Source: Intestinimonas butyriciproducens (GTDB taxonomy: Bacteria; Bacillota; Clostridia; Oscillospirales; Oscillospiraceae). Taken from it: a DNA stretch of 64,000 bases. Made by a program: the position numbers and the translations under genes. Shown piece after piece: positions 1-8,095 of the stretch. Within the stretch, counting starts at the first letter, position 1. Every line of letters starts with the position of its first letter. The stretch lies in the NCBI RefSeq assembly GCF_004154955.1, contig NZ_CP011524.1:1922001-1986000 (forward strand), given 5' to 3'. The notes beneath the pieces are model-generated. The model saw only the letters and a program-made list of their open reading frames with translations. It was not told the origin of the DNA and did no database searches.

Positions 1-2
1 GC

Positions 3-1625
3 GGCTCTTTTATCGAGACCTTCGCCAAGGCTCTGGGGTACGACATCGCCGATTTCGCCAAGCTGGGGCTCTTCGCGCCCCATCCGGTGAATCTGGGCTC
101 CCGCTGCACCGTGTTTATGAACTCTTCGGTCAAGCAGGCCCAGAAGGACGGGGCCAGCGTGGAGGATATCTCGGCCGGTCTCTCCATCTCCATCGTGAAA
201 AACGCCGTCTACAAGGTCATTCGGGCCGCCTCTGCCGACAACCTGGGCCGGCACATCGTGGTCCAGGGGGGCACCTTCCTCAACGACGCCGTACTGCGCG
301 CTTTTGAGCAGGAGCTGGGCCGAAACGTGACGCGCCCCACCATCGCCGGACTGATGGGCGCTTTCGGCGCCGCTCTGGCCGCCCGGGATCTCCACCTGGA
401 GCGGAGCGCCCTGCTCAGCGAGCAGGCGCTGGCGTCCTTCACCCATACCGCCAGACCCGTCACCTGCAACCTGTGCACCAACCACTGCTCCCTCACGGTC
501 AACTCCTTCGACGGCGGCCGCCGCTTCATCTCTGGCAACCGCTGCTCCCGCCCCCTTGGGCAGGAGAGGGTGGAGCAGCCCGACCTGATGCACTATAAAT
601 ATAAAAAGCTCCGCGCTATGGAGGGCATCGGGACCGGGGACGGCTCCCGGGGCCGGATCGGGATTCCCTTCGGGCTCAACATGTATGAGAACCTCCCCTT
701 CTGGTATGAGTTCTTCACCCGCCTTAATTTCAATGTGGTCCTCTCTCCCGAGTCCTCCCGAAAGCTGTACCTCAAGGGGCAGCACACCATCCCCTCCGAC
801 ACGGTTTGCTACCCCGCCAAGCTCCTCCACGGCCATGTGGAGGCCCTGGTAGAAGCCGGGGTGGACGCCATTTGGTATCCCTGCATGTCCTACAACAATG
901 ACGAGGGCATCGGCGACAACCATTTCAACTGTCCGGTGGTGGCCTACTATCCCGAGCTTCTGGCCGCCAATGTCCCCGCCCTGAAAGAGACCCGTTTTCT
1001 GGATCCCTATGTGGGCCTGTGGCGGCACAAGGACTTTAAGAAGCGCGCGGTGCGGATGATGCAGGAGGAGTTCGGCATCCCCAGGCAAGAGACGGAGCGG
1101 GCCGTGGCCGCCGCTTACAGCGCCTATGACGCCTATGTTCAGGATGTGCGCCAGACGGGCATGGCGTACATCGAGTACGCCCGGGCACATGAGAAGAACA
1201 TCGTGGTGCTCTGCGGCCGCCCCTATCACATCGATCCGGAGATCAACCACGGCATCAACGACCTCATCACCTCTTTCGGCTTTGTGGTGGTTACGGAGGA
1301 CGCCCTCTCCTATCTGGAGGACTATGCCCCCCGCAAGGTGCTCAACCAGTGGACCTTCCAGAGCCGTATGTATAACGCCGCTCGGTACGTCTGCACCCAG
1401 CCGGATATGCAGGTGGTGCAGCTGGTCTCCTTCGGCTGCGGTACCGACGCCATCACCACCGATGAGATGCGCTCCATTCTGGAGGAAGGCGGAAAGCTTT
1501 ACACCCAGCTCAAAATCGATGACATCAACAACTTGGGCGCGGTAAAGATCCGGATCCGCTCCCTGATGGCGGCCATGGATGCCCGAAAGGTCCGGCCTTC
1601 CGCCCAAGACGGGGTAGCCTCCTGA
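3..1625 (+). CDS. Acyl-CoA dehydratase activase-type protein with DUF2229-like module (5' end outside window)
   Basis: The frame is open from the left edge (first full codon at 3), so only the C-terminal ~540 residues are present. The first ~130 residues are the end of a BadF/BadG/HgdC-type ASKHA ATPase: GSRCTVF holds the cysteine that in activases binds the dimer-bridging [4Fe-4S] cluster, followed by a VVQGGTFLND nucleotide-fold strand. A CNLCTNHC cluster (about 463-489) opens a second module of DUF2229/COG3580 type. Such proteins activate, or are homologous to activators of, 2-hydroxyacyl-CoA dehydratases by ATP-driven electron transfer. In many Firmicutes this is one ~1,400-residue protein; here the last module is the separate gene at 1976. 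The exact substrate is unknown. Confidence 0.85.
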   Translation, partial: GSFIETFAKALGYDIADFAKLGLFAPHPVNLGSRCTVFMNSSVKQAQKDGASVEDISAGLSISIVKNAVYKVIRAASADNLGRHIVVQGGTFLNDAVLRAFEQELGRNVTRPTIAGLMGAFGAALAARDLHLERSALLSEQALASFTHTARPVTCNLCTNHCSLTVNSFDGGRRFISGNRCSRPLGQERVEQPDLMHYKYKKLRAMEGIGTGDGSRGRIGIPFGLNMYENLPFWYEFFTRLNFNVVLSPESSRKLYLKGQHTIPSDTVCYPAKLLHGHVEALVEAGVDAIWYPCMSYNNDEGIGDNHFNCPVVAYYPELLAANVPALKETRFLDPYVGLWRHKDFKKRAVRMMQEEFGIPRQETERAVAAAYSAYDAYVQDVRQTGMAYIEYARAHEKNIVVLCGRPYHIDPEINHGINDLITSFGFVVVTEDALSYLEDYAPRKVLNQWTFQSRMYNAARYVCTQPDMQVVQLVSFGCGTDAITTDEMRSILEEGGKLYTQLKIDDINNLGAVKIRIRSLMAAMDARKVRPSAQDGVAS

Positions 1626-1626
1626 T

Positions 1627-1969
1627 ATGTTGACGAAGGAGGCCGTCTGGATCGAGGCCCGGAGACAGCTCGCCCTGAACCTAGGCTGTCATGTGAATTT
1701 CCTTGACAGTCCGGGAAATATCGTGACGAAGTGGCGCGACCCGCCGGGACGGTGAGCGGCTGTGGCAGATCAGCGTCAACGTGCTCCAGCCTTTCCGCGG
1801 CCGGGGCTATGCCGCCGGACTGCCTTTCCTGCTGAAGGATGCGCTTCTCCGGCGGGGCATCGTCCCCTTCTACGGCACGGCGGAGAGCTATATTATCTCC
1901 CGGAATGTAGCAATTCGGGCCGGTTTTCGCCCGGCCTTCGGATATCTATACGCGCAGACGAAAGGATAA
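1627..1969 (+). pseudogene. Decayed GNAT N-acetyltransferase
   Basis: An ATG at 1627 starts a short frame (MLTKEAVWIEARRQLALNLG) that stops at 1753. The protein then continues in the frame of 1751-1969, which carries typical GNAT acetyl-CoA-binding sequence (FRGRGYAAGLPFLL) and a C-terminal NVAIRAGFRPA strand. The total is only ~110 codons against ~150-250 for an intact GNAT, so the middle of the gene has been deleted as well as frameshifted near 1750. It starts 2 bases after the preceding stop and lies between two modules that usually work together. Non-functionality is inferred from the frame break. Confidence 0.75.
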
Positions 1970-1975
1970 ACTGTT

Positions 1976-3313
1976 ATGGCAGAATTGGTCTACGACAAAA
2001 CCGGACGCCTCCTCTTTACCAAGGAAATGAAGGAGGAGTACACCCTCCTGGTGCCCCAGATGCTCCCCATGCATTTTGCCATGCTGGTGCGGGTCATCCA
2101 GACCATGGGCTACAAGGTAGAAATGCTCAACACCTCGGGAAAGAGTATCGTTGATTATGGACAGAAATACGTCCACAACGACGCCTGCTATCCCGCGATT
2201 CTGGTCATCGGCCAGTTGATCGACGCGGTGAAGAGCGGCAAGTATGACCCCCACAAGGTGGCCCTGGTCATCACCCAGACCGGCGGCGGCTGCCGGGCCT
2301 CCAATTACATCCACATGCTCAGGAAAGCCCTGGAAAAGGCCGACCTTGCCTATGTTCCCGTGATCTCGGTGAATATGTCCGGCCTGGAAAAAAACCCGGG
2401 CTTCACCCTCACCCTTCCCTTTATCCGCAAGGCCCTCTACGCCGTCTTCTACGGCGACCTCATCATGAACGTATCCAATCAGGTCCGCCCCTATGAGATC
2501 ACCCCCGGCGATACCGAACGGGCCATCCAGGCGTGCATGGACTTCCTTCTGGACGATATGGGCCGCGGCAAGGGCATGAGCTACAAGTCCATGGTCGCCA
2601 ATTTCGACCGCATCATCGACCGCTTTCAGGCAATCCCCGTCACCGGGGAGGAAAAGGTCCGGGTAGGCGTGGTGGGAGAGATTTATGTCAAATACTCTCC
2701 GCTGGGCAACAACAGTCTGGAGCAGTTTCTCCTCTCCGAAGGCGCTGAGCCCGTGGTGCCCGGCCTCACCGACTTCGTCATTTTCAAGATCTACAACCGG
2801 GACGTAGATGTGGACCTCTACGGCGGCAAGTGGATCAAACAGAAGTTCTGTCAAATATTCGCTGGCTACATCAAAAAGTATCAGCGCGCTATGATCGACG
2901 CACTCAACCGCTCCGGACGTTTCCGGGCACCTGGGGATTTCGACGAACTGCACCACTATATCAAGGGCTATCTGGGCGACGGCAACAAGATGGGCGAGGG
3001 CTGGCTCCTTACGGCTGAAATGCTGGAACTCATCCATACCGGTGTACCCAACATTGTCTGCACCCAGCCCTTCGGATGCCTGCCCAACCACATCGTGGGC
3101 AAGGGCATGATCCGCAAGCTCAAGGATGACTACCCCTGGAGCAATATCGTGGCCATCGACTACGACCCGGGCGCCACCAAGATCAATCAGGAAAACCGCA
3201 TCAAGCTGATGCTGGCCAACGCCCGCACCCTGGCCCGCCAGCATGAGGCCCAGGTATCCGGAGGGGCGGAGGGAGCCTCCCCCGCCCGGGAGACCGCAGG
3301 GGCAGTGGGCTGA
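1976..3313 (+). CDS. 2-hydroxyacyl-CoA dehydratase-like protein (COG3581 type)
   Basis: 445 residues, with an AAAGGA site upstream of the ATG. The sequence matches the C-terminal module of the large activase/dehydratase proteins of anaerobes: CYPA near residue 62, a TQTGGGCRASNY segment and a C-terminal CTQPFGCLPNHIVGKG segment supply cysteines likely to bind an Fe-S cluster. It probably acts with the activase-type protein encoded just upstream. The reaction is not known; family membership suggests radical-type dehydration or a maturation role. The C-terminal tail is Gly/Ala-rich and low in complexity. Confidence 0.8.
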   Translation: MAELVYDKTGRLLFTKEMKEEYTLLVPQMLPMHFAMLVRVIQTMGYKVEMLNTSGKSIVDYGQKYVHNDACYPAILVIGQLIDAVKSGKYDPHKVALVITQTGGGCRASNYIHMLRKALEKADLAYVPVISVNMSGLEKNPGFTLTLPFIRKALYAVFYGDLIMNVSNQVRPYEITPGDTERAIQACMDFLLDDMGRGKGMSYKSMVANFDRIIDRFQAIPVTGEEKVRVGVVGEIYVKYSPLGNNSLEQFLLSEGAEPVVPGLTDFVIFKIYNRDVDVDLYGGKWIKQKFCQIFAGYIKKYQRAMIDALNRSGRFRAPGDFDELHHYIKGYLGDGNKMGEGWLLTAEMLELIHTGVPNIVCTQPFGCLPNHIVGKGMIRKLKDDYPWSNIVAIDYDPGATKINQENRIKLMLANARTLARQHEAQVSGGAEGASPARETAGAVG

Positions 3314-3318
3314 GCCGG

Positions 3319-3843
3319 ATGGAGTCCCTGCATTTCGTCGACGCCTGTACCAGCGAGCATTTTTTCACCATGTCCCGTATCCACGCGCTGGGCTGGCGGA
3401 CCACATATCAGGATGCGGTGCCGGCGGCGTATATGGCCCGGGAAATCACGGACGATCGCTGGGTGCCTTCCTTCCGCGACAATTACGAATCTGGGCGCTG
3501 TCACGGTCTTCTCCTTTACAACGGGAACAACCCTGTGGCCTGCTGCAACTATGGCCCGGCCAGGGCGGAGGACGGCGCCTATTCCGGCTGGGGCGAAATC
3601 ATTTCCTTCTACGCCCATCCGGCGGAAAAGGGGAAGGGATACGGCGGGCTGCTCATGGAGGAGGCGCTCCGCCGCCTGCGGATATCCGGCTTCTCCCGGT
3701 GCTATGTTCTGGTCCTCCGGGAGAATGAGAACGCCCGGCGGTTTTACTCTGCCCACGGCTTTGCCTGGGACGGCACCCAGGTGGAGATCCCCTTTCCGCC
3801 GGACACCGTCTGTATTGATCTCAGGTATGCAAGGGAGCTGTGA
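3319..3843 (+). CDS. GNAT family N-acetyltransferase
   Basis: 174 residues starting 5 bases after the preceding stop, so translation is probably coupled. The GNAT core is clear: a WGEIISFYAHPAEKGKGYG segment (strand beta4 and the acetyl-CoA pyrophosphate loop) and NENARRFYSAHGF near the C-terminus. It transfers an acetyl group from acetyl-CoA to an unknown amine. It is not the intact version of the decayed GNAT at 1627, since motif wording and spacing differ. Confidence 0.85.
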   Translation: MESLHFVDACTSEHFFTMSRIHALGWRTTYQDAVPAAYMAREITDDRWVPSFRDNYESGRCHGLLLYNGNNPVACCNYGPARAEDGAYSGWGEIISFYAHPAEKGKGYGGLLMEEALRRLRISGFSRCYVLVLRENENARRFYSAHGFAWDGTQVEIPFPPDTVCIDLRYAREL

Positions 3844-3847
3844 CACA

Positions 3848-4657
3848 ATGAAAAAATGCGCTTGGTTGCTGACTGCCCTGTTTCTTTTGGCAGGCTGCAT
3901 TAGAGAGGAGCCCGCTCCCATCTGGACGCCCTCCCCCGCATCTCCCACCCCCTCCGCAGCCGTCTCGCCGGAGCCGGAATCGGCCTGGTGGGAGAGTCTA
4001 ACGGAGGAGGACCTCCCAACCGGCCTGGCCTCTCCGGACCAGTTGGATGCGTTGGGGGAAGAGGAGGTCCTGCTGCTGGGCCGCACCGCCGTCACCTCCC
4101 TCTACGTTCTGGGCGGTGACAGCGGCATCCTCCTGCTGCGGAATGGGCGCCTCTCCCACTTTGGCCAGCAGGTCTCGCCAAAGGACTCATTATCCCTTCC
4201 CGAGCTCTACCAATGGGATTACGACGGCGACGGCTTGGACGAGCTGGCGGTGCGCTACCTGATGGAGGCGGAGGGCGATCAGATCGTTTACGACCTGCAT
4301 ATTTACGACTGGTCGGACGAGACCTGTACCGATCTCCCCGTCACTAGGGATGCCTGTGCCGACAGGGCTCTGGCAGCGGTGACCAGCGACTACGATTCCG
4401 GCAGCGGTACCCTTACCCTCTCTTACGGGGACACCAGCGCGGTCTATCGCTTCCCGGAGCAGTACCGTCAGTCCCCGGGCAGGATGTCCTTTGCTACCAG
4501 CTTTTTCCGGGAACAAAACGGTGTGTTTACCGTTATTCTGGGCGCCAGAGCGGAGTCCACCGGCGCGTGGTTTGCCAATGTTTTGGCGGACATCGAATAT
4601 GACGGGGCGGATTTCACCCTCCGCAACCTCCGGGTGGAGCCCACCACCGTGGTGTGA
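3848..4657 (+). CDS. Lipoprotein with a DxDGDGxDEL (FG-GAP-like) calcium motif
   Basis: 269 residues from ATG 3848; a longer upstream frame has no signal and is ignored. The N-terminus is a lipoprotein signal (MKKCAWLLTALFLLAGC), followed by a Pro/Ser/Thr-rich linker, so the protein should be anchored on the outer face of the membrane. The body contains YDGDGLDELAVR, the calcium-binding loop seen in FG-GAP/VCBS-like repeats. It resembles the lipoprotein at 6146 in layout (linker, then LTxxDxPT, DxDGD, DLHI), which indicates ancient duplication. The function is unknown. Confidence 0.8.
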   Translation: MKKCAWLLTALFLLAGCIREEPAPIWTPSPASPTPSAAVSPEPESAWWESLTEEDLPTGLASPDQLDALGEEEVLLLGRTAVTSLYVLGGDSGILLLRNGRLSHFGQQVSPKDSLSLPELYQWDYDGDGLDELAVRYLMEAEGDQIVYDLHIYDWSDETCTDLPVTRDACADRALAAVTSDYDSGSGTLTLSYGDTSAVYRFPEQYRQSPGRMSFATSFFREQNGVFTVILGARAESTGAWFANVLADIEYDGADFTLRNLRVEPTTVV

Positions 4658-4687
4658 CCTCCGCCTTCCCGAAAGGATGGTCTAGGT

Positions 4688-6034
4688 TTGGACGAAAACA
4701 AGATGGGGACCATGCCAGCGCGCCGCCTCCTCCTCCATATGGCTTGGCCGATGATGCTCTCCATGTTCATCCAGGCCCTTTACAACATGGTGGACTCCAT
4801 GTTTGTCTCCTGGATGAGCGGCGAGGCCTTTCAGGCGCTGGCACTGGCCTACCCTGTGCAGATGTTCATGATCGCCGTCTGCGTGGGCACCGGCGTGGGC
4901 GTCAACGCGCTTCTGTCCCGCCGCCTGGGAGAGCAAGACAGAGCCGGGGCCAGCGCCGTGGCTATGAACGGTGTTTTCGTTTATCTTCTCTCCTGGCTGG
5001 TCTTTCTTCTTTTCGGCCTCTTTTTGGCCCGGCCCTTCATGGGCTTTTTCACCTGCGACCCGTTGATCACGGACTACGGCGGCATCTATCTCTCCATCGT
5101 CACCTGCTGTTCTGTGGGGATCACCATGCAATTCGCCACCGAGCGCATTCTGCTGGCCAGCGGCGATCCTTTGGGACCCATGATCATCCAGGGCATCGGC
5201 GCGGTGCTCAACCTGATCCTTGACCCCCTTCTCATCTTTGGATGCGGCCCCGTTCCCCCTCTCGGCGTTGCGGGCGCGGCGCTGGCCACAGTGTCGGGAC
5301 AGCTTCTGGGGATGACTGTGGGCTTTTTTCTCGTGTCCGGACGGAAGGACCTCTCCCTCTCTCCCCGGCGCTTTCGCCCCAGCGGAGACGTCATTCGGGA
5401 GATCTACCGCATCGGGCTGCCTGCCATCGTGATGCAGTCTCTGGCCACCTTTATGACCTTGGGGCTCAATAAAATCATGGCCCTCTTCTCTGAGAGCGCC
5501 GTCTTTATTCTGGGCGTTTACTTCAAGATCCAATCCTTCATCTTTATGCCGGTATTTGGGCTCAACAACGGGCTCACCCCTGTGGTGGGATATAACTACG
5601 GCGCCCGGAGCCGGGGCCGCATCGTGGCGCTGATCCGCTTTGCCCTGGAGATCGGCGTGGTCATCATGGCGGTGGGTACGCTTTTGCTGGCTCTCTTTCC
5701 CCACCGCTTTCTCCAGCTCTTCCACGCTGAGAGCAACGTCCTCGCCACCGGCGTGTCCGCGCTACGGATGATCTCCTCCGGCTTTGTCTTTGCCGGGGTC
5801 TCCGTGATCCTATGCGCCGCCTTTCAGGCCATGGGAGCGTCCATGCTGAGTCTGGCGGTCTCACTGTCCCGTCAGTTGGTCCTGATCCTGCCCGCAGCGC
5901 TACTGCTGGGCCATTTCTCACCACGCTTTATGTGGCTGTGCTTCCCCATTGCGGAGCTTCTCTCGTGCCTGCTGGCGCTGCTTTTCTACCGCAAGGTCTA
6001 CCGCGAGAAGCTTGTGCCCATGTCGGAGAGATGA
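4688..6034 (+). CDS. MATE family efflux transporter
   Basis: 448 residues with about twelve hydrophobic segments and the two-fold MATE repeat (N-half ALYNMVDSMFVSWM; C-half around GVYFKIQSFIFMPVFGLNNG and PVVGYNYGA). It should export cationic drugs or metabolites using a Na+ or H+ gradient. A TTG start at 4688 sits about 9 bases after GAAAGGA; the alternative ATG at 4703 would remove five residues. It follows the lipoprotein by 30 bases and is probably co-transcribed with it. Confidence 0.9.
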   Translation: MDENKMGTMPARRLLLHMAWPMMLSMFIQALYNMVDSMFVSWMSGEAFQALALAYPVQMFMIAVCVGTGVGVNALLSRRLGEQDRAGASAVAMNGVFVYLLSWLVFLLFGLFLARPFMGFFTCDPLITDYGGIYLSIVTCCSVGITMQFATERILLASGDPLGPMIIQGIGAVLNLILDPLLIFGCGPVPPLGVAGAALATVSGQLLGMTVGFFLVSGRKDLSLSPRRFRPSGDVIREIYRIGLPAIVMQSLATFMTLGLNKIMALFSESAVFILGVYFKIQSFIFMPVFGLNNGLTPVVGYNYGARSRGRIVALIRFALEIGVVIMAVGTLLLALFPHRFLQLFHAESNVLATGVSALRMISSGFVFAGVSVILCAAFQAMGASMLSLAVSLSRQLVLILPAALLLGHFSPRFMWLCFPIAELLSCLLALLFYRKVYREKLVPMSER

Positions 6035-6066
6035 GTTTCGTTTCCTGATTGTTATAACTTTGTAGT

Positions 6067-6094
6067 TGTTTTCCGCGCATAGAGCGGGTATAAT
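6067..6094 (+). promoter_or_regulatory. Possible sigma-A promoter of the 6146 lipoprotein
   Basis: A perfect TATAAT (6089-6094) lies about 52 bases before the start, with a weak TTGTTT at 6067 and a 16-base spacer. The small inverted repeat CCGCGC...GAGCGGG lies in the spacer. Confidence 0.4.
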
Positions 6095-6145
6095 CTACAA
6101 ATGAACCATTCTGTACGCCTGTGAACGGAAGGGAGGGCCTTCCTT

Positions 6146-7129
6146 TTGAGAAAGCTTTTTCTGTTGTGTGCCGCCTGCCTGCTGGTTCTGGCCGGCTGTA
6201 CCAATGACCCTGAACATGGATCCTCTACCCCCGCCCCTGACGCCGGAACTGTTACCCCTGTGGATACCCCCACCGCCGCACCCTCCGCCCCGACCACCGC
6301 GCTCCCCGTGGAGTCCACACCCCTTGTCTCCCCCACGGCCGCGCCCGCCACTGACACCGCCGTTCTTCCGGAGCCCTCTCCCGATGTGAGCCAGCCGCCC
6401 CTGCCGGAGGAGACCTTCGACCCGGACGCGCTGACCCTGGATGACTTTCCAACTCAACTGATAACCAGCGGCACCGCAGTTCTGGAGGGCACCGAACCGC
6501 TCTACCTCATTGCCCAGATTCCCGACCACGACACTTGGCTCTACGGCCTCAGCGGCGGCTACGGACTCATTCTCCGGGTGGGCGCTCAATGGAAGAACCT
6601 GGATCTGGGTTATCTTACCCCCCGCGCCGTTCTGCCCGCCATGGCCTACGGCGATTTCGACGGAGACCTGGAGCTGGAGCTGGCTCTGCTGGTCTACACA
6701 GACTCTGGTACCGGCGTGAGCATCTGGGATCTCCACATCATTGAATTTGAGTCCGAGACGCTCTGGACAGATTGTTGGTTTGCCCCGCCGGATTATCAGG
6801 CCATTCTGTCTCAGATCGTGACCTATACCCATGACCCGTCGGTCGGCGGGGTTACCATCGCCGCCGGGGAGAGCCACCGGTTCCAGCCGGACCCCGCTCT
6901 GCAGCAGGACGGCCTGACGCCTGGCGCTTTCCAGACCGGCCAGTGCGGGGACGGCATCGTCAGTTTCTCTGTCTCCGGCGACGCCATCCGCGCCGATTTC
7001 GGTGTCTCCCTCTTCTATGAAAACATCGTTCCCTCCGTGGAAGCGGGCAGTGTGCAGGCCGACGTCATCTTTACCGGCTCCGCTTTCGGCCTGGCCAATT
7101 TCATGGTTGTAGCGGACGCCCCCGCATAA
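6146..7129 (+). CDS. Lipoprotein, paralogue of the 3848 protein
   Basis: 327 residues from a TTG at 6146 behind GAAGGGAGGG. The signal peptide ends in a clear lipobox (LLVLAGC). A long Pro/Thr/Ala-rich linker (residues ~25-95) leads to a globular domain starting at LTLDDFPTQ, with YGDFDGDLELELALL (a degenerate calcium loop) and DLHIIEF. The domain order and several motifs match the lipoprotein at 3848. It is probably an exported sensor or binding protein; the ligand is unknown. Confidence 0.8.
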   Translation: MRKLFLLCAACLLVLAGCTNDPEHGSSTPAPDAGTVTPVDTPTAAPSAPTTALPVESTPLVSPTAAPATDTAVLPEPSPDVSQPPLPEETFDPDALTLDDFPTQLITSGTAVLEGTEPLYLIAQIPDHDTWLYGLSGGYGLILRVGAQWKNLDLGYLTPRAVLPAMAYGDFDGDLELELALLVYTDSGTGVSIWDLHIIEFESETLWTDCWFAPPDYQAILSQIVTYTHDPSVGGVTIAAGESHRFQPDPALQQDGLTPGAFQTGQCGDGIVSFSVSGDAIRADFGVSLFYENIVPSVEAGSVQADVIFTGSAFGLANFMVVADAPA

Positions 7130-7182
7130 TAGAAAGGAAGGGGCGGAACCGTCTGGTTGGGAGGACCTGCCATAAGGAAGCT

Positions 7183-7226
7183 AACACCCGCCGAGAAGAA
7201 GCTGCTTTTCGGCGGGTGTTTCTTTA
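7183..7226 (+). terminator. Rho-independent terminator
   Basis: A 12-bp perfect stem (AACACCCGCCGA / TCGGCGGGTGTT, arms 7183-7194 and 7209-7220) is followed by TTCTTT. It ends the lipoprotein transcript. Confidence 0.85.
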
Positions 7227-7265
7227 TAACGATCTCACCGACAACTCGGAGTTAGGAGAGATAAA

Positions 7266-7946
7266 ATGGATAGACCGATCACAACGCTGTTTATGCTTAT
7301 GTCTGTTGATGGAAAAATCAGTACAGGGGCAACAGATGATTTAGATGTAGACAGAGATTTCCCTAAAATTGTGGGCGTTCAAGAAGGACTGCACCAGTAT
7401 TATGAGATAGAGCAGACAACCGATTTGTGGTCGCTCAATTCTGGCAGAGTACAGAAAAAGATGGGCGTCAACTCGAAGGAAATGCCGAATAAGTCGCCTG
7501 TTTCCTTTGTAATCATCGACAACAATCATTTGAGCAAACAAGGTATTCGCTATTTTTGCGCCCGCTCAAAAAAATTTGTGCTGGTCACATCCAACGCAGA
7601 CCATCCGGCATTTCAGGTGAATGAGGACAACCTTCATATCATCTGTCAGAGCAAGTTGTCTTTGCCTGATGCACTTGCAAAACTCAAGTCAGAATATGGC
7701 TGTGAGAGAATCACCATACAAAGCGGCGGTACATTAAACGGGCTGTTTCTTCGGGAAAAGCTGTTTGATTATATTGATATTGTTATTGCCCCCATTTTAA
7801 TTGGCGGCAAGGATACATCCACACTGATTGACGGGAAATCTTTGCTATCAGAAAGTGAATTATCCCAATTGGGTGTGCTGAAATTGCAAGAATGTATGGT
7901 CTTGGAAAACTCGTATCTCAGATTGCGTTACCAGGTAATCCGCTGA
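7266..7946 (+). CDS. RibD C-terminal / dihydrofolate-reductase-like protein
   Basis: 226 residues with a good TTAGGAGAG site. The fold motifs are those of the RibD_C/DHFR superfamily: LFMLMSVDGKIST at the N-terminus, ITIQSGGTLNGLFL near residue 152 and APILIGGKDTSTL near residue 178. It probably reduces a pterin- or pyrimidine-like substrate with NAD(P)H. Its base composition is clearly more AT-rich than its neighbours, and it stands alone between two hairpins, which suggests recent acquisition. It is not a full bifunctional RibD because the deaminase domain is absent. Confidence 0.8.
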   Translation: MDRPITTLFMLMSVDGKISTGATDDLDVDRDFPKIVGVQEGLHQYYEIEQTTDLWSLNSGRVQKKMGVNSKEMPNKSPVSFVIIDNNHLSKQGIRYFCARSKKFVLVTSNADHPAFQVNEDNLHIICQSKLSLPDALAKLKSEYGCERITIQSGGTLNGLFLREKLFDYIDIVIAPILIGGKDTSTLIDGKSLLSESELSQLGVLKLQECMVLENSYLRLRYQVIR

Positions 7947-8020
7947 CAACTTCCAGTTTACTGCTCTTTCCCACGAGCACTTTCCCCGAAAGTGTCATAG
8001 TGGGTTACACACTATAAACA

Positions 8021-8054
8021 GGGCAAGGCAGACCGCAATGGTCTGCCTTGCCCT
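8021..8054. terminator. Hairpin between convergent genes
   Basis: A 14-bp perfect stem (GGGCAAGGCAGACC / GGTCTGCCTTGCCC) lies between the + strand RibD-like gene and the - strand brnQ. It can serve both transcripts, though neither side has a strong T-run. Just before it, 7998-8016 holds the small inverted repeat ATAGTG...CACTAT. Confidence 0.65.
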
Positions 8055-8095
8055 TAACTTCTTTATGAAGCCTTACCCTTCCGCCATTCCTTTTT

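Noticed and set aside
6052-6877. Overlapping - strand frames opposite the second lipoprotein
   Set aside because: Gly/Val-rich shadow of the Pro/Thr-rich linker; no start signals.
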